Assembly (NCBI GenBank): GCA_900543805.1
Contig: UQTE01000009.1
Span: 24,684-88,683 of the forward strand
Direction: 5' to 3'
DNA: 64,000 nt
DNA from: an uncultured Sutterella sp.
GTDB taxonomy: Bacteria; Pseudomonadota; Gammaproteobacteria; Burkholderiales; Burkholderiaceae_F
In this document: positions 52,074 to 60,728 of the stretch, one piece after another
How positions within the stretch are numbered: position 1 is the stretch's first letter
How the letters are laid out: the number at the start of each line of letters is the position of its first letter
Notes under the pieces: generated by a model
Told to the model about the DNA's origin: nothing
The model's input: the letters and a program-made list of their open reading frames with translations, nothing else
Database searches by the model: none
Made by a program: the position numbers and the translations under genes

Positions 52074-52937
52074 TCAGTGCGGAGTCGTCGACGCAACGGC
52101 TTCTTCGAGAAGTGCCTCGACGCGCGCGGGGCGCGTGTAGGGACTGTCGTTGCCGTCGCAATAGCGCATCCAGTCGTGCGCTTCCTGCAGATAGGCGCTG
52201 TCAAAGACGAGAAAATCGCCCTCGCGCTCGAGTCCGGCGCGGCTTCTGCAGTCGGCGAAAAGTTTGTCGAGCGTCACGTCGGAAACGCTGATCACGGTCG
52301 CGATGTGACGCGCCCGCCCCGGAATGGGAATCCGCACGCGTTGTCCGCGCGGTCCCTCTTCGACCGTGCCGAAGTAGACCGACCATGCGAGCAGAAAGGC
52401 CGCAAATTTCTGCTGCGCGGGAAGAATCGCCGTAATCGTGAGCCCCATTCGGTCCGAGAGATTGATGAGCTCCTGAATCGAAAGCCAGAGACGAATCATC
52501 ATGGGATCCTTGAGGAACCCGAGTTCATCGCCGCGCGCGTGCGAAATGCGCACGGTCGTCACCTTGCTGACCGCAAAATACTGTCCGATCTGAGGACGGC
52601 GCGTCGCAAAGTTGAGATTTCCCGTCGCCACGCGGTGCGGAGTCGACAGTCCCATGGCGCCCGCGCCCGACTGACCGTCAAGCGTCGCCGCAACGCGGCA
52701 CGAAAGCCCCGAAACGATCATCTGCATGCCCTTGACGACCGTTCCTTCGATGATGGAATCGCCGGGTTGGAAGTGGTGCAGTTCTCCCGCTTCGCGAAAG
52801 TGTCCCCGGACCTCGGGGGGAAGCGGCAACGCAATGAAGGGCATGATCGGCGCGCGCGGTCCGTAGACGCTCGGCCACGTCTGCGTGAAGCGCTCGACCG
52901 CGAGTGCGTCGTACCAGGCTTTCGAATAGTTCTTCAC
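52074..52937 (-). CDS. Crp/Fnr-like transcriptional regulator, copy 1
   Basis: The 287-residue protein has a cyclic-nucleotide-binding-like beta barrel (about 40-150; LHHFQPGDSIIEGTVVKGMQMIVSGL) and a C-terminal helix-turn-helix (about 225-245; GRARHIATVISVSDVTLDKLFADC) that fits the Crp family. No Cys cluster as in Fnr and no intact cAMP phosphate cassette, so the effector is unknown. It is a tandem paralogue of the next gene and probably regulates the divergent respiratory genes (inference). Confidence 0.75.
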   Translation of the reverse strand: MKNYSKAWYDALAVERFTQTWPSVYGPRAPIMPFIALPLPPEVRGHFREAGELHHFQPGDSIIEGTVVKGMQMIVSGLSCRVAATLDGQSGAGAMGLSTPHRVATGNLNFATRRPQIGQYFAVSKVTTVRISHARGDELGFLKDPMMIRLWLSIQELINLSDRMGLTITAILPAQQKFAAFLLAWSVYFGTVEEGPRGQRVRIPIPGRARHIATVISVSDVTLDKLFADCRSRAGLEREGDFLVFDSAYLQEAHDWMRYCDGNDSPYTRPARVEALLEEAVASTTPH

Positions 52938-52954
52938 GATCGGTCTCCCTTCCC

Positions 52955-53812
52955 TCAGACGTTGCTCGAAGCGACTTCTTCGAGGAGCGTCTCGATGCGC
53001 TCGGGTCGCGTAAAGAGGCTTTCATTGCCGTCCGTCCCGCGCATCCATTCGTGCATGGGCTGCAGCGCGGCGCTCCGGAAAATCCAGAAGTCCCCGTCGC
53101 GCTCGAGCCCTGCGTTCTGCCGCATGTCGGCGATGAGTTTTTCGAGCGTCACGTCGGAAACGCTCACGACGGTCGCAATGTGACGCGCCCGCCCCGGAAT
53201 GGGAATGCGAACGCGCTGTCCTCCCGATCCCTCCTCCACCGTTCCGAAAAAGACCGCCATCGCGATGAGAAGCGACGCAAAGCGCATGGGGGCGGGCAAA
53301 AGCGCCGAGATGGTGAGCGCCATGCGGTCGGAAAGATTGATCGACTCCTTCACGGACAAAAGCATCCGCATGTTCAAAGGATCGGTGAGCCAATCGAGCC
53401 GTTCGGCGTCCAGGTGCGCAATGCGGCGCGTCGTCACCTTGCTCACCGCACGGTATTGGCCGATCTGCGGACGGCGCGTCGCGAAGTTCAGGTTTCCCGT
53501 GGCAAACCGGTGGGGAGCGGCAAGTGCCATGAGGCCCGGTCCCGCCTGCCCTTCGAGCGTCGCGGTGATGCGTGCGGAAAGCCCCGATTCCACGAGCTGC
53601 AACCCCTTCACCACCGCACCTTCGATGATCGACTCCTCGGGCTGAAAATAGTGAAGCTCCCCGTGCGTACGGAAGGCTTCGCGCATTTCGGGCGGCAAAG
53701 GAAGCGTAATGAAGGGAAGGACGGGGAGGCGCGGGCCGAATTCGTCGGGCCAGTTTTCCGTAAAGCGCTCCGTCGCGAGCGCGTCGTACCAGGCTTTCGA
53801 AAAATTTTTCAT
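52955..53812 (-). CDS. Crp/Fnr-like transcriptional regulator, copy 2
   Basis: The 285-residue paralogue of copy 1 (both begin M-K-N-(Y/F)-S-K-A-W-Y-D-A-L-A) starts at the ATG at 53812. It has the same beta barrel (LHYFQPEESIIEGAVVKGLQLVESGL) and HTH (GRARHIATVVSVSDVTLEKLIADM). The HTH recognition helices of the two copies are nearly identical, so they may bind the same sites as homo- or heterodimers. Divergent from the flavoprotein reductase gene 450 bases away. Confidence 0.78.
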   Translation of the reverse strand: MKNFSKAWYDALATERFTENWPDEFGPRLPVLPFITLPLPPEMREAFRTHGELHYFQPEESIIEGAVVKGLQLVESGLSARITATLEGQAGPGLMALAAPHRFATGNLNFATRRPQIGQYRAVSKVTTRRIAHLDAERLDWLTDPLNMRMLLSVKESINLSDRMALTISALLPAPMRFASLLIAMAVFFGTVEEGSGGQRVRIPIPGRARHIATVVSVSDVTLEKLIADMRQNAGLERDGDFWIFRSAALQPMHEWMRGTDGNESLFTRPERIETLLEEVASSNV

Positions 53813-54263
53813 GGTCAAAATCTTACCGAAGAAAGATCGTTCTGAAAAGAGAGAAAGCTTTGCGGCAAAACAACTTCGAAGGATCTCCCCGGAGACGGCC
53901 TTCGATGCTTCCCGCAAAATCGGAAATGCTTCGCATCTTTTGGAGCCGGAACCGTCCTTCCGTTTGTCTCCGTTTCGTCCTCTGATAAGGGCGAAAGCGG
54001 ACGAAGCCCCGCCCCAATAGTCCGAAAGAGGTACCCCTCCGGCGACTCAGTTCGCGGGCTTTGCTCGGCGTTTCAAGAATGCCACTTTGCAGAGTCCCTG
54101 AGAGAGTAAGAACCTACCGCCGAAAGGAAGAAATTGACACATCCTAGGGTTAACGCCCAAAAGTCACACCCAAGCACTTGGGTAGTTAGAAAGGAGGGGC
54201 TTCCTTAGACTTTCCGCTGTCCTCATAAGACACCTCTTTCGATCACTCAAAAGGAGACAAACC
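53813..54263. promoter_or_regulatory. Divergent regulatory region between Crp-like pair and flavoprotein reductase
   Basis: The 451 bases hold no gene. A TTGACA box lies at 54134-54139 without a clear -10 at proper spacing. A perfect inverted repeat ACCCAAG-CA-CTTGGGT lies at 54168-54183 about 80 bases before the reductase start, a good operator candidate. AAAGGAG precedes the reductase ATG. Confidence 0.55.
54168..54183. repeat. Inverted repeat upstream of flavoprotein reductase, operator candidate
   Basis: ACCCAAG and CTTGGGT are exact complements around a two-base spacer. The site does not resemble Crp (TGTGA/TCACA) or Fnr (TTGAT/ATCAA) sites, so if it is an operator it belongs to another regulator or to the unusual Crp-like pair. 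Confidence 0.45.
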
Positions 54264-55799
54264 ATGTCGGTTCTTTCCCGTCGTTCCTTCCTCGGCGGCG
54301 CCACGCTCGGCGCGGCCGCCCTCGCCGGTTCGCCTCTTGCTGCGTTCGCGAGCACGAAGGTTCCCGCCAAGTGGGACGAAACCACGAGCTTCCTCATCAT
54401 CGGTACGGGCTTTGCCGGCCTCGCCGCCGCTCTCGAAGCTCACGGCCTCGGCATGAAGGCCAATGAAATCATGGTCGTCGACAAGATGCCGAGCCCGGGC
54501 GGCAACTCCATCATCAACGGCGGCGCCGTCGCCGCGGCCGGCACCGACATGCAGAAGGCCGAAGGCATCAAGGACAACCCCGACCTGCTCTTCGCCGACA
54601 TCGTCAAGGCCGGCGGCGGTCTCGCTCATCCGTCGCTCGCCCGCCGCATCGCCGACGAATCCGTCGAAAACTTCTATTGGCTCCGCGACAAGATCGGCGT
54701 CAAGTTCAAGGCCGTCACCTTCCACGGCGGTCACTCCGTCAAGCGCTCCCACGCCGTGACGAACAACTCCGGCTCCGGCTTCATCAACCCGATGCTCGCC
54801 AAGCTCAAGGAATACGGCATCGAACCGCGTCTGCGCACGATCGTCGACGAAATCATTGTTGACGAAAACAACTGCGTCCTCGGCGTCAAGGCCCGCGTCA
54901 ACTATCGCTACGGCCGTGAAAAGTCCGGCAAGGTCACGTACATCCGCGCCACGAAGGGTGTCCTCCTCGCTTCGGGCGGCTTCTCGAACAACGTCAAGAT
55001 GCGCATGTCGCACGACCCGCGCCTCAACGAAAAGTTCGACTCCACGAACCATCCGGGCGCCACGGGCGAAATGATTCAGGAAGCCCAGATGATCGGTGCC
55101 AACACCATTCAGATGGACTGGATCCAGATGGGGCCGTGGACCTCGCCCGACGAAAAGGGCTTCGGTCTCGCTCCGCTCTTCGTTGAATCCGCCCTCGGCT
55201 ACGGTCCGATGATCGATCCGGTCACCGCCAAGCGCTTCATCCAGGAATCCGGCAACCGCAAGGTCCGCGCCGACGCCATCGTCGCCATGGGTCACCCCGC
55301 CGTCATCTACACGACGCTGAAGAACGCCGAAACGGCGATCATCGGCAAGAACATGACGAAGGAACTCTATGACCGCGCCGTCAAGAACGGCGTCATCAAG
55401 GTCTATCCGGACCTCAAGGCCATGGCCGACGATCTGAAGATCCCGTTCGACGCCCTCAAGAAGACGAACGACACCTTCAACGGCTACATCAAGGATCAGA
55501 AGGATCCGGACTTCAACTGCATGATGTTCAAGAACGCCGTGCCCAACGTCGAAGGCCCCTTCCTTGCCGTTCGCCTCTGGCCGCGCGTGCACCACACCAT
55601 GGGCGGTCTCGAAATCAACGACCAGGCCCAGGTGCTTGACGTCCGCGGCAACCCGATCCAGTGCCTCTACGCCGCCGGCGAAGTCACGGGCGGTGTCCAC
55701 GGCATGGTCCGCCTCGGCACGGTCGCCGTCGCCGACTGCATGATCTTCGGCCGCATCGCCGCTCGTACGGCGAACGCCTGCAAGGGCTGCGGCAAGTAA
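54264..55799 (+). CDS. Tat-exported flavoprotein reductase (FAD subunit, fumarate/urocanate reductase-like)
   Basis: The 511-residue protein has a Tat signal (SRRSFLGG at 5-12), the FAD-binding GTGFAGLAAA motif (47-56), an FAD/FMN NINGG-like segment (NSIINGGAVAAAGT), and a C-terminal RVHHTMGGLEIN segment in which Arg and His correspond to substrate-binding residues of Fcc3-type reductases. The active-site HGGHS segment at about 154 is also present. No flavin transferase site or heme motif occurs in the chain; electrons would come from the tetraheme cytochrome gene 112 bases downstream. The substrate (fumarate, urocanate, methacrylate or another unsaturated acid) cannot be read out. Confidence 0.9.
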   Translation: MSVLSRRSFLGGATLGAAALAGSPLAAFASTKVPAKWDETTSFLIIGTGFAGLAAALEAHGLGMKANEIMVVDKMPSPGGNSIINGGAVAAAGTDMQKAEGIKDNPDLLFADIVKAGGGLAHPSLARRIADESVENFYWLRDKIGVKFKAVTFHGGHSVKRSHAVTNNSGSGFINPMLAKLKEYGIEPRLRTIVDEIIVDENNCVLGVKARVNYRYGREKSGKVTYIRATKGVLLASGGFSNNVKMRMSHDPRLNEKFDSTNHPGATGEMIQEAQMIGANTIQMDWIQMGPWTSPDEKGFGLAPLFVESALGYGPMIDPVTAKRFIQESGNRKVRADAIVAMGHPAVIYTTLKNAETAIIGKNMTKELYDRAVKNGVIKVYPDLKAMADDLKIPFDALKKTNDTFNGYIKDQKDPDFNCMMFKNAVPNVEGPFLAVRLWPRVHHTMGGLEINDQAQVLDVRGNPIQCLYAAGEVTGGVHGMVRLGTVAVADCMIFGRIAARTANACKGCGK

Positions 55800-55850
55800 T
55801 CGGCCCTAACAAGGCTTCGGATCCCAAGGATCCGTACTGACAACGTCGCG

Positions 55851-55870
55851 AAGGGAGCTTCGGCTCCCTT
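55851..55870 (+). other. Intercistronic stem-loop between reductase and cytochrome genes
   Basis: AAGGGAGC pairs with GCTCCCTT around TTCG (a stable UUCG-type tetraloop in RNA). No T-run follows, so it probably stabilises the upstream mRNA and adjusts the ratio of the two products rather than terminating fully. Confidence 0.6.
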
Positions 55871-55910
55871 GCGGCGTACCCTTTTTCCTTCCAAGACCCC
55901 AAACGAGAAA

Positions 55911-56258
55911 ATGAACAAACTTGCTCTTCTTCTCTTCTCCGCCGTCTCGGCCGTCGTGATGGCCGCGGGCAGCGCCCAGGCCGCCGACTTCGGCGCCGAC
56001 CGCCACGCCGCCAAGGGTCTCAAGTGCGAGTCCTGCCACGGCCCCGACGCCAAGAACCCGGCCTATCCCGACGAAAAGACCTGCCTGCAGTGTCACAATC
56101 GGGACGAGCTCGCCAAGAAGACCGAAAAGTTGGAAATCAATCCCCACAAAGCCCCGCACAACGGCGACTGCACGCTCTGCCACATGCAGCACGAGCCTGA
56201 AGTCAACTACTGCGCCCAGTGCCACAAGGTCTCTTTCAAGATGAAGCACGGCGAATAA
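55911..56258 (+). CDS. Periplasmic tetraheme cytochrome c
   Basis: The 115-residue protein starts at the ATG at 55911. It has a signal peptide (1-24 ending AQAA) and four CxxCH heme motifs: CESCH, CLQCH, CTLCH and CAQCH. It is the size of the tetraheme domain that is fused to the flavin domain in Shewanella Fcc3. Here it is a separate protein and the obvious electron donor of the flavoprotein reductase upstream. Quinol oxidation would need a NapC/CymA-like protein, which is not in the window. Confidence 0.95.
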   Translation: MNKLALLLFSAVSAVVMAAGSAQAADFGADRHAAKGLKCESCHGPDAKNPAYPDEKTCLQCHNRDELAKKTEKLEINPHKAPHNGDCTLCHMQHEPEVNYCAQCHKVSFKMKHGE

Positions 56259-56376
56259 CCGGGCTTTTTCTGGAACCGTCCACCCATTTTTCAGCGCCGG
56301 ACCTACGTCCGGAACTTAGATTTTTCGGAGACGCTTCTGCGTCTTCAGAACAGAATCCGAAAAGGAAACTACTATC

Positions 56377-57555
56377 ATGAAAAAGAGTCTCATCGCCCTC
56401 GCCGTCGCTTCCGCCGCCATGGCCGGCAGCGCCTACGCCGCCAACGTCGAAGTCTACGGCTTGATCGACACGTCGCTTGCCTATGTCTATGCCGATCCGG
56501 ACGCTTCCGGCGTTGATGGCGAAGGCAAGTTCACGATGGAAAACGCCCGTGAATTCGGCTCCCGCTTCGGTCTGCGCGGTTCCGAAGACCTCGGCAACGG
56601 CATGAAGGTGGGCTTCGTCCTCGAATCCGGCATCAAGTCGGATACGGGCGAACTCGACCAGAACGGCCGCCTCTTCGGCCGTGAAGCCCACATCAACCTG
56701 ACGGGCGACTTCGGCTACCTCGCCTTCGGTCTGCAGCCTGTCTTCGGCAGCACGCTCGGTCAGCACGGCCTCTTCCGCGCGATCGACCCGCTCTTTGCGA
56801 ATTACACCGAGGCCTTCGGTTCCGGCCACGCCTCCGCTTCCTCCTGGACGCGCGTTGACAACGCCATCTCCTACGTGACCCCGAACTGGGCCGGCTTCAA
56901 CTTCTACGGCATGTATTCGTTCCAGAACGACAGCAAGGCCAAGTACGCCGACGGTGAAACCGCTCGCGAAGGCACCGCCGAAGTCGACCGTTACGCCGCC
57001 TTGGCCGCCCGCTACCAAGCCGGCGCCCTCGAAGCCGTCCTCGTTTGGGACACCACGATGTACGGTAACAACCGCGACCGCACCGGCCAGCCCGGCTATG
57101 GTCAGAAGTACGACGACAACGGCATGACGACCACCTTCGGCGGCAACTACACCTTCGGCAACGGCCTCAAGGTTCTCGCCTTCGGTCAGTGGTTCAAAGA
57201 TCAGTGGCTCGCCCGCTCCGGCGTGATCGGTACGGCTCTGACCGAACACAAACTCGGCGGTACGTACGGCTTTGTCGACGGCTACGGCCTCAGCCTCGGC
57301 GTGAACTACCCGATCGGCGGCGGCGTCGCCAAGGCCCAGGTCGCCTATCGCGACATGGAAAACCAGAACGACGTCGAATTCAACCGCTGGACGATCGCCG
57401 CGGCCTACGACTATCCGCTCAGCAAGCGCACCGCCGTCTATGCCATGACCGGCTACACGCAGGAAAGCATCGAAACCCCGAGCGGCAGCACCAACAAGGT
57501 TGACGCCGATCCGAGCGGCTACGAATTCACGGTCGGCATGGTCCACCGCTTCTAA
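56377..57555 (+). CDS. Outer-membrane porin (Gram-negative porin, Porin_4 type)
   Basis: The 392-residue protein has a signal peptide (MKKSLIALAVASAAMAGSAYA), an N-terminal strand VEVYGLIDTSLAYV as in Burkholderiales porins, the loop segment GSRFGLRGSEDLGNGMKVGFVLESGI, FGREAHINLTGDFGYLAFGLQ, and the C-terminal Phe of outer-membrane barrels (MVHRF). A trimeric 16-stranded general diffusion channel is expected. Base usage is that of a highly expressed gene. Confidence 0.95.
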   Translation: MKKSLIALAVASAAMAGSAYAANVEVYGLIDTSLAYVYADPDASGVDGEGKFTMENAREFGSRFGLRGSEDLGNGMKVGFVLESGIKSDTGELDQNGRLFGREAHINLTGDFGYLAFGLQPVFGSTLGQHGLFRAIDPLFANYTEAFGSGHASASSWTRVDNAISYVTPNWAGFNFYGMYSFQNDSKAKYADGETAREGTAEVDRYAALAARYQAGALEAVLVWDTTMYGNNRDRTGQPGYGQKYDDNGMTTTFGGNYTFGNGLKVLAFGQWFKDQWLARSGVIGTALTEHKLGGTYGFVDGYGLSLGVNYPIGGGVAKAQVAYRDMENQNDVEFNRWTIAAAYDYPLSKRTAVYAMTGYTQESIETPSGSTNKVDADPSGYEFTVGMVHRF

Positions 57556-57604
57556 TGGATGATTCAGCACGACGCGGCCGCGTCGTCTGACCCAAGCCTC
57601 TTTC

Positions 57605-57645
57605 AACCCCCGAAGGGAGACGTCCCTCCGGGGGTTGTTCTTTTT
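57605..57645 (+). terminator. Intrinsic terminator after the porin gene
   Basis: AACCCCCG pairs with CGGGGGTT with an inner GGGA/TCCC stem, followed by GTTCTTTTT. It lies about 50 bases past the porin stop. Confidence 0.93.
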
Positions 57646-57794
57646 GTACGATCTGTGGGTTTTCTCGGCCTCGCAGGGCTTACCCCTAAAAGAAGGTTCG
57701 TATTTTCGGTCTCCGCACGCTAAAATGTGCGGGTTATCAACCCGGCCGGGCGTTTCCTGTCAACCCGTTCGGCCGTTTCATGAGGACCCAACCC

Positions 57795-59222
57795 ATGTGC
57801 ACTACCATCATCGTCGGCGAACACGCCACCGTTGACGGTTCCTTCCTCGTCGCGCGCAGCGCGGACAGCTCGTCGCTCAAGGCTCAGCATTTCGTGATTC
57901 ATCCGGCCGTCACGGGTCAGTCCGGCGTCTATTCCTGCAAGGCGCACGGCGGCGTGAACGACTTCAGCTATCCTTTGCCTGAAAACGCCATGCGCTACAC
58001 GACGGTTCCGAACTGGAAGACGCAGCTGCACGGCGCCGTCGGTTTCAACGAAGCCGGCCTCGGCCTCACGGGCACGGAATCGATCTTCGCGAGCGACGAA
58101 GCGCTCTCGTTCGACCCCTACAACAAGGCCTCGGGCATCACCGAAGACGACATCCCGAACGTGATCCTGCCGCGTTGCCGCACGGCCAAGGAAGGCGTCC
58201 TGCTTCTGGGCAAGATCATTGAAACCCAGGGCGCGGGCGAAGGCTTCGGCGTCGCCTTCGTCGATCAGCACGACGTTTGGTACCTCGAAACAGGTTCGGG
58301 TCATCAGTGGATGGCCGAACGCATCCCGGCCGACAGCTACTTCGCTTCGGGCAACCAGGGTCGCCTCGGCTTCTACGATCCCGAAAACGAAAACCAGCTC
58401 GCGAGCCCGACGCTCGTGTCGTTCGCCGCCGAAAAGGGGCTCTACGACCCCGCGAAGGGCCCCTTCCACTTCTCCGCCGCCTACACGCGCGACGACGGCC
58501 GCGACCGCGTCTACAACGACCCGCGCGTCTGGATCATGCAGAAGATCCTGAACCCCTCGATCGAACAGCCCGTGGACGACGGCCGCAACTTCGCCGTCTA
58601 CCTCAAGCCCGAAAAGAAGGTTTCGCTCGCCGACATGAAGGCGATCATGCGCGACCACTATGAAGGCACCGAGCACGATCCGTACGGCGAAAACCTGAAC
58701 GGCGCCGAACCCTGGCGTCCGATCAGCGTCTTCCGCACCTACGAAGCCCACGTGATGGAAGTCCGTCCGAACCTTCCGCTCGCCATCGGCGAAGTCGTGC
58801 ACGTCGCCTTCGGCATGGCCGACCTCTCGGTCTTCGTTCCCTTCTACCACGGTCTTGAAAGCGTTCCCGAGCAGTACGGCCTCGGCACGGACCACTGCGA
58901 CAACCGTTCGGTCTACTGGAAGTACCGCAAGGTCCAGACGCTCGCCATGACGAATTATCCGAAGTTCGCCCCGATCGTCAAGAAGGCCTACGGCGACTTC
59001 GAAGCCACGATCGACGAAGAACGCCGTCAGTTTGAAGCGCGCTATCTCGAACTCGTCAAAACGGACGAAAAAGCCGCCAACGCCGAGCTCAACCGCTTCA
59101 ACCTCTCGGTCCTCGCCCGCGCCGAAGCGATCGCCGAAAATCTGCAGAACGATATCCTCACGCAGATGACGGCCGACACCGAAGAGAGAATCGTCTTCAA
59201 GAACAACAAGTCCAAGGACTAA
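57795..59222 (+). CDS. C69 family dipeptidase (PepD-like)
   Basis: The 475-residue protein starts at the ATG at 57795, which puts the catalytic Cys at residue 2 (MCTTIIVG), exposed as N-terminal nucleophile after Met removal. The ORF is open 5 codons upstream, but that start would block catalysis. Further family segments: DGSFLVARSADS, NEAGLGLTGTESIFAS, GEGFGVAFVDQHDVWYLETGSGHQWMAERIP, and PFYHGLESVPEQY. These Ntn hydrolases cleave a broad range of dipeptides. No signal peptide, so cytoplasmic. Confidence 0.95.
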   Translation: MCTTIIVGEHATVDGSFLVARSADSSSLKAQHFVIHPAVTGQSGVYSCKAHGGVNDFSYPLPENAMRYTTVPNWKTQLHGAVGFNEAGLGLTGTESIFASDEALSFDPYNKASGITEDDIPNVILPRCRTAKEGVLLLGKIIETQGAGEGFGVAFVDQHDVWYLETGSGHQWMAERIPADSYFASGNQGRLGFYDPENENQLASPTLVSFAAEKGLYDPAKGPFHFSAAYTRDDGRDRVYNDPRVWIMQKILNPSIEQPVDDGRNFAVYLKPEKKVSLADMKAIMRDHYEGTEHDPYGENLNGAEPWRPISVFRTYEAHVMEVRPNLPLAIGEVVHVAFGMADLSVFVPFYHGLESVPEQYGLGTDHCDNRSVYWKYRKVQTLAMTNYPKFAPIVKKAYGDFEATIDEERRQFEARYLELVKTDEKAANAELNRFNLSVLARAEAIAENLQNDILTQMTADTEERIVFKNNKSKD

Positions 59223-59233
59223 GCGTTCGTTTC

Positions 59234-59254
59234 CGGGCGGCTTCGCGCCGCCCG
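59234..59254 (+). other. Stem-loop after the dipeptidase gene
   Basis: CGGGCGGC pairs with GCCGCCCG around TTCGC just after the dipeptidase stop. No T-run follows; a second, true terminator lies 9 bases further on. Confidence 0.6.
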
Positions 59255-59262
59255 AATCACCG

Positions 59263-59291
59263 AGCGGCTCCCCTAGGCGGAGCCGCTTTTC
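59263..59291 (+). terminator. Intrinsic terminator between dipeptidase and acetyltransferase genes
   Basis: AGCGGCTCC pairs with GGAGCCGCT, followed by TTTTCG. Confidence 0.9.
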
Positions 59292-59340
59292 GTTAGAATG
59301 TCTCTCCTTACATTTTTCAGGATCCGCACTTCGAGAGCCT

Positions 59341-59838
59341 ATGGCCCACACTCCCAACAAACCGCTTCGCACCAAGTTCGTCTACCGCCGTTGCCACCCC
59401 GGCGACTATCAGGCGCTTCGCTTTCTCGTTCGGGAATCCTGGCCCGTCGACATGCGCGATCAGGTCGACGACATTCTGAAGGACGCCCTCACCCATCCGG
59501 ATTCGACCGCGATCTTCGGGTGCTTCGCCAACGAAGAAGCGGTCGCCTACGCGCAGGTTTCGATGCGTCAGGAATACACGGAAGGAGCTTCGACCTACCC
59601 GATCGCCTATCTCGACGCGCTCTACATCCGTCAGAACCTGCGCTCGCTCGGCGTCGGTCAGCGCCTCGTGGACCTCGTCACGACCTACGTGAATTCGCTC
59701 GGCATCGAGGAACTCGCCGCCGACTGCCTCTCGAGCGACCTGCAGCAGTTTGAGCTCTACCTGCAGTCGGGCTTCGAAGAAGTCTCGCAGATGACGCACT
59801 TCGTCAAGTCGATTCCCCTCAAGATGCGCCGCAGCTGA
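59341..59838 (+). CDS. GNAT acetyltransferase resembling aminoglycoside 6'-N-acetyltransferases
   Basis: The 165-residue protein has the AAC(6')-I layout: an N-terminal VYRRCHPGDYQALRFLVRESWP, a core strand IAYLDALYIRQNLRSLGVGQRLVDLV with the acetyl-CoA loop (R-S-L-G-V-G-Q-R), then GIEELAADCLSSDLQQFELYLQSGFEEV and a closing MTHFVKSI. In AAC(6')-type enzymes the equivalent is G-x-x-E-L-A-S-D followed by a G-F-E-E-T segment and a final F-x-K. Resistance cannot be claimed; many chromosomal relatives act on other amines. Confidence 0.8.
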   Translation: MAHTPNKPLRTKFVYRRCHPGDYQALRFLVRESWPVDMRDQVDDILKDALTHPDSTAIFGCFANEEAVAYAQVSMRQEYTEGASTYPIAYLDALYIRQNLRSLGVGQRLVDLVTTYVNSLGIEELAADCLSSDLQQFELYLQSGFEEVSQMTHFVKSIPLKMRRS

Positions 59839-59950
59839 CGATTTCGGCAAAGAAAGTTTGTTAAGCCGTAACAAGTCTTCTCCGACTGTCTTTCCGAGGA
59901 ACACTCGGTACTACAATCGGAGAAAAGAAATTTTCCCTTCCGACCATCCC

Positions 59951-60706
59951 ATGCACATTCTCATTTCGAACGACGACGGTTATCGTGCGCCCGGCATCCG
60001 TGCGCTCGCCGATGCGATGAAGCGCTTCGGACGCGTCACGATCGTCGCGCCCGAGCACAATCATTCGGGCGCTTCCAATTCGCTCTCGCTCAACCGTCCG
60101 CTCACGGTCGAACACATCCCGGGCGACAACCTCTACGTCGTCTCGGGGACGCCCTCGGACTGCGTGCACGTCGCGCTCACGGGCCTTCTCGACGAACGTC
60201 CCGACCTCGTGGTCTCCGGAATCAACTGCGGCGCGAACATGGGCGACGACACCATGTATTCGGGCACGGTCGCGGCCGCGATCGAAGGCTATCTCTTCGG
60301 CGTGCCCTCGATCGCCTTCTCGCAGATCGACAAGGGATGGGCGGAGCTTGAGAGCGCCGCCAAGGTTGCATCAACCGTCGTCGAACGGTTTCTCGAAGCC
60401 GACCGCGAAACCGGTCCCGTGCTTCTCAACGTGAACATTCCCAATATGCCGTTCGACCGCCTTCAGGGAATCCGCGCCACGCGCCTCGGGCGCCGCAGCT
60501 GCGCGGACGACGTCATCTGTGAGATGAGTCCCCGGGGCTTTCCGATCTACTGGCTCGGCGCCGCGGGCAAGCCCGCCGACGCCGCGGAAGACACCGACTT
60601 CTGGGCGACGCAGCACGGTTTCGTCTCCGTTTCGCCCCTGCAGACGGACCTGACGAACCACCGTCAGGTCGCCATGGCTCACGACTGGGTGGGCGGCCAT
60701 CTTTGA
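59951..60706 (+). CDS. surE: 5'/3'-nucleotidase SurE
   Basis: The 251-residue protein starts at the ATG at 59951. The N-terminus MHILISNDDGYRAPGI contains the metal-binding Asp pair, followed by VAPEHNHSGASNSLS, GTPSDCVHVALTG, and DLVVSGINCGANMGDDTMYSGTVAAAIEG. It removes phosphate from nucleoside monophosphates in the cytoplasm. It lies upstream of a NlpD-like lipoprotein gene, the classical surE-nlpD arrangement without pcm or rpoS in between. Confidence 0.97.
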   Translation: MHILISNDDGYRAPGIRALADAMKRFGRVTIVAPEHNHSGASNSLSLNRPLTVEHIPGDNLYVVSGTPSDCVHVALTGLLDERPDLVVSGINCGANMGDDTMYSGTVAAAIEGYLFGVPSIAFSQIDKGWAELESAAKVASTVVERFLEADRETGPVLLNVNIPNMPFDRLQGIRATRLGRRSCADDVICEMSPRGFPIYWLGAAGKPADAAEDTDFWATQHGFVSVSPLQTDLTNHRQVAMAHDWVGGHL

Positions 60707-60728
60707 TTCGAACAAAAGGAAGATTGCG

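Noticed and set aside
54168..54183. Inverted repeat as an intrinsic terminator
   Set aside because: It has only a two-base loop and no T-run, and no gene ends upstream on either strand.
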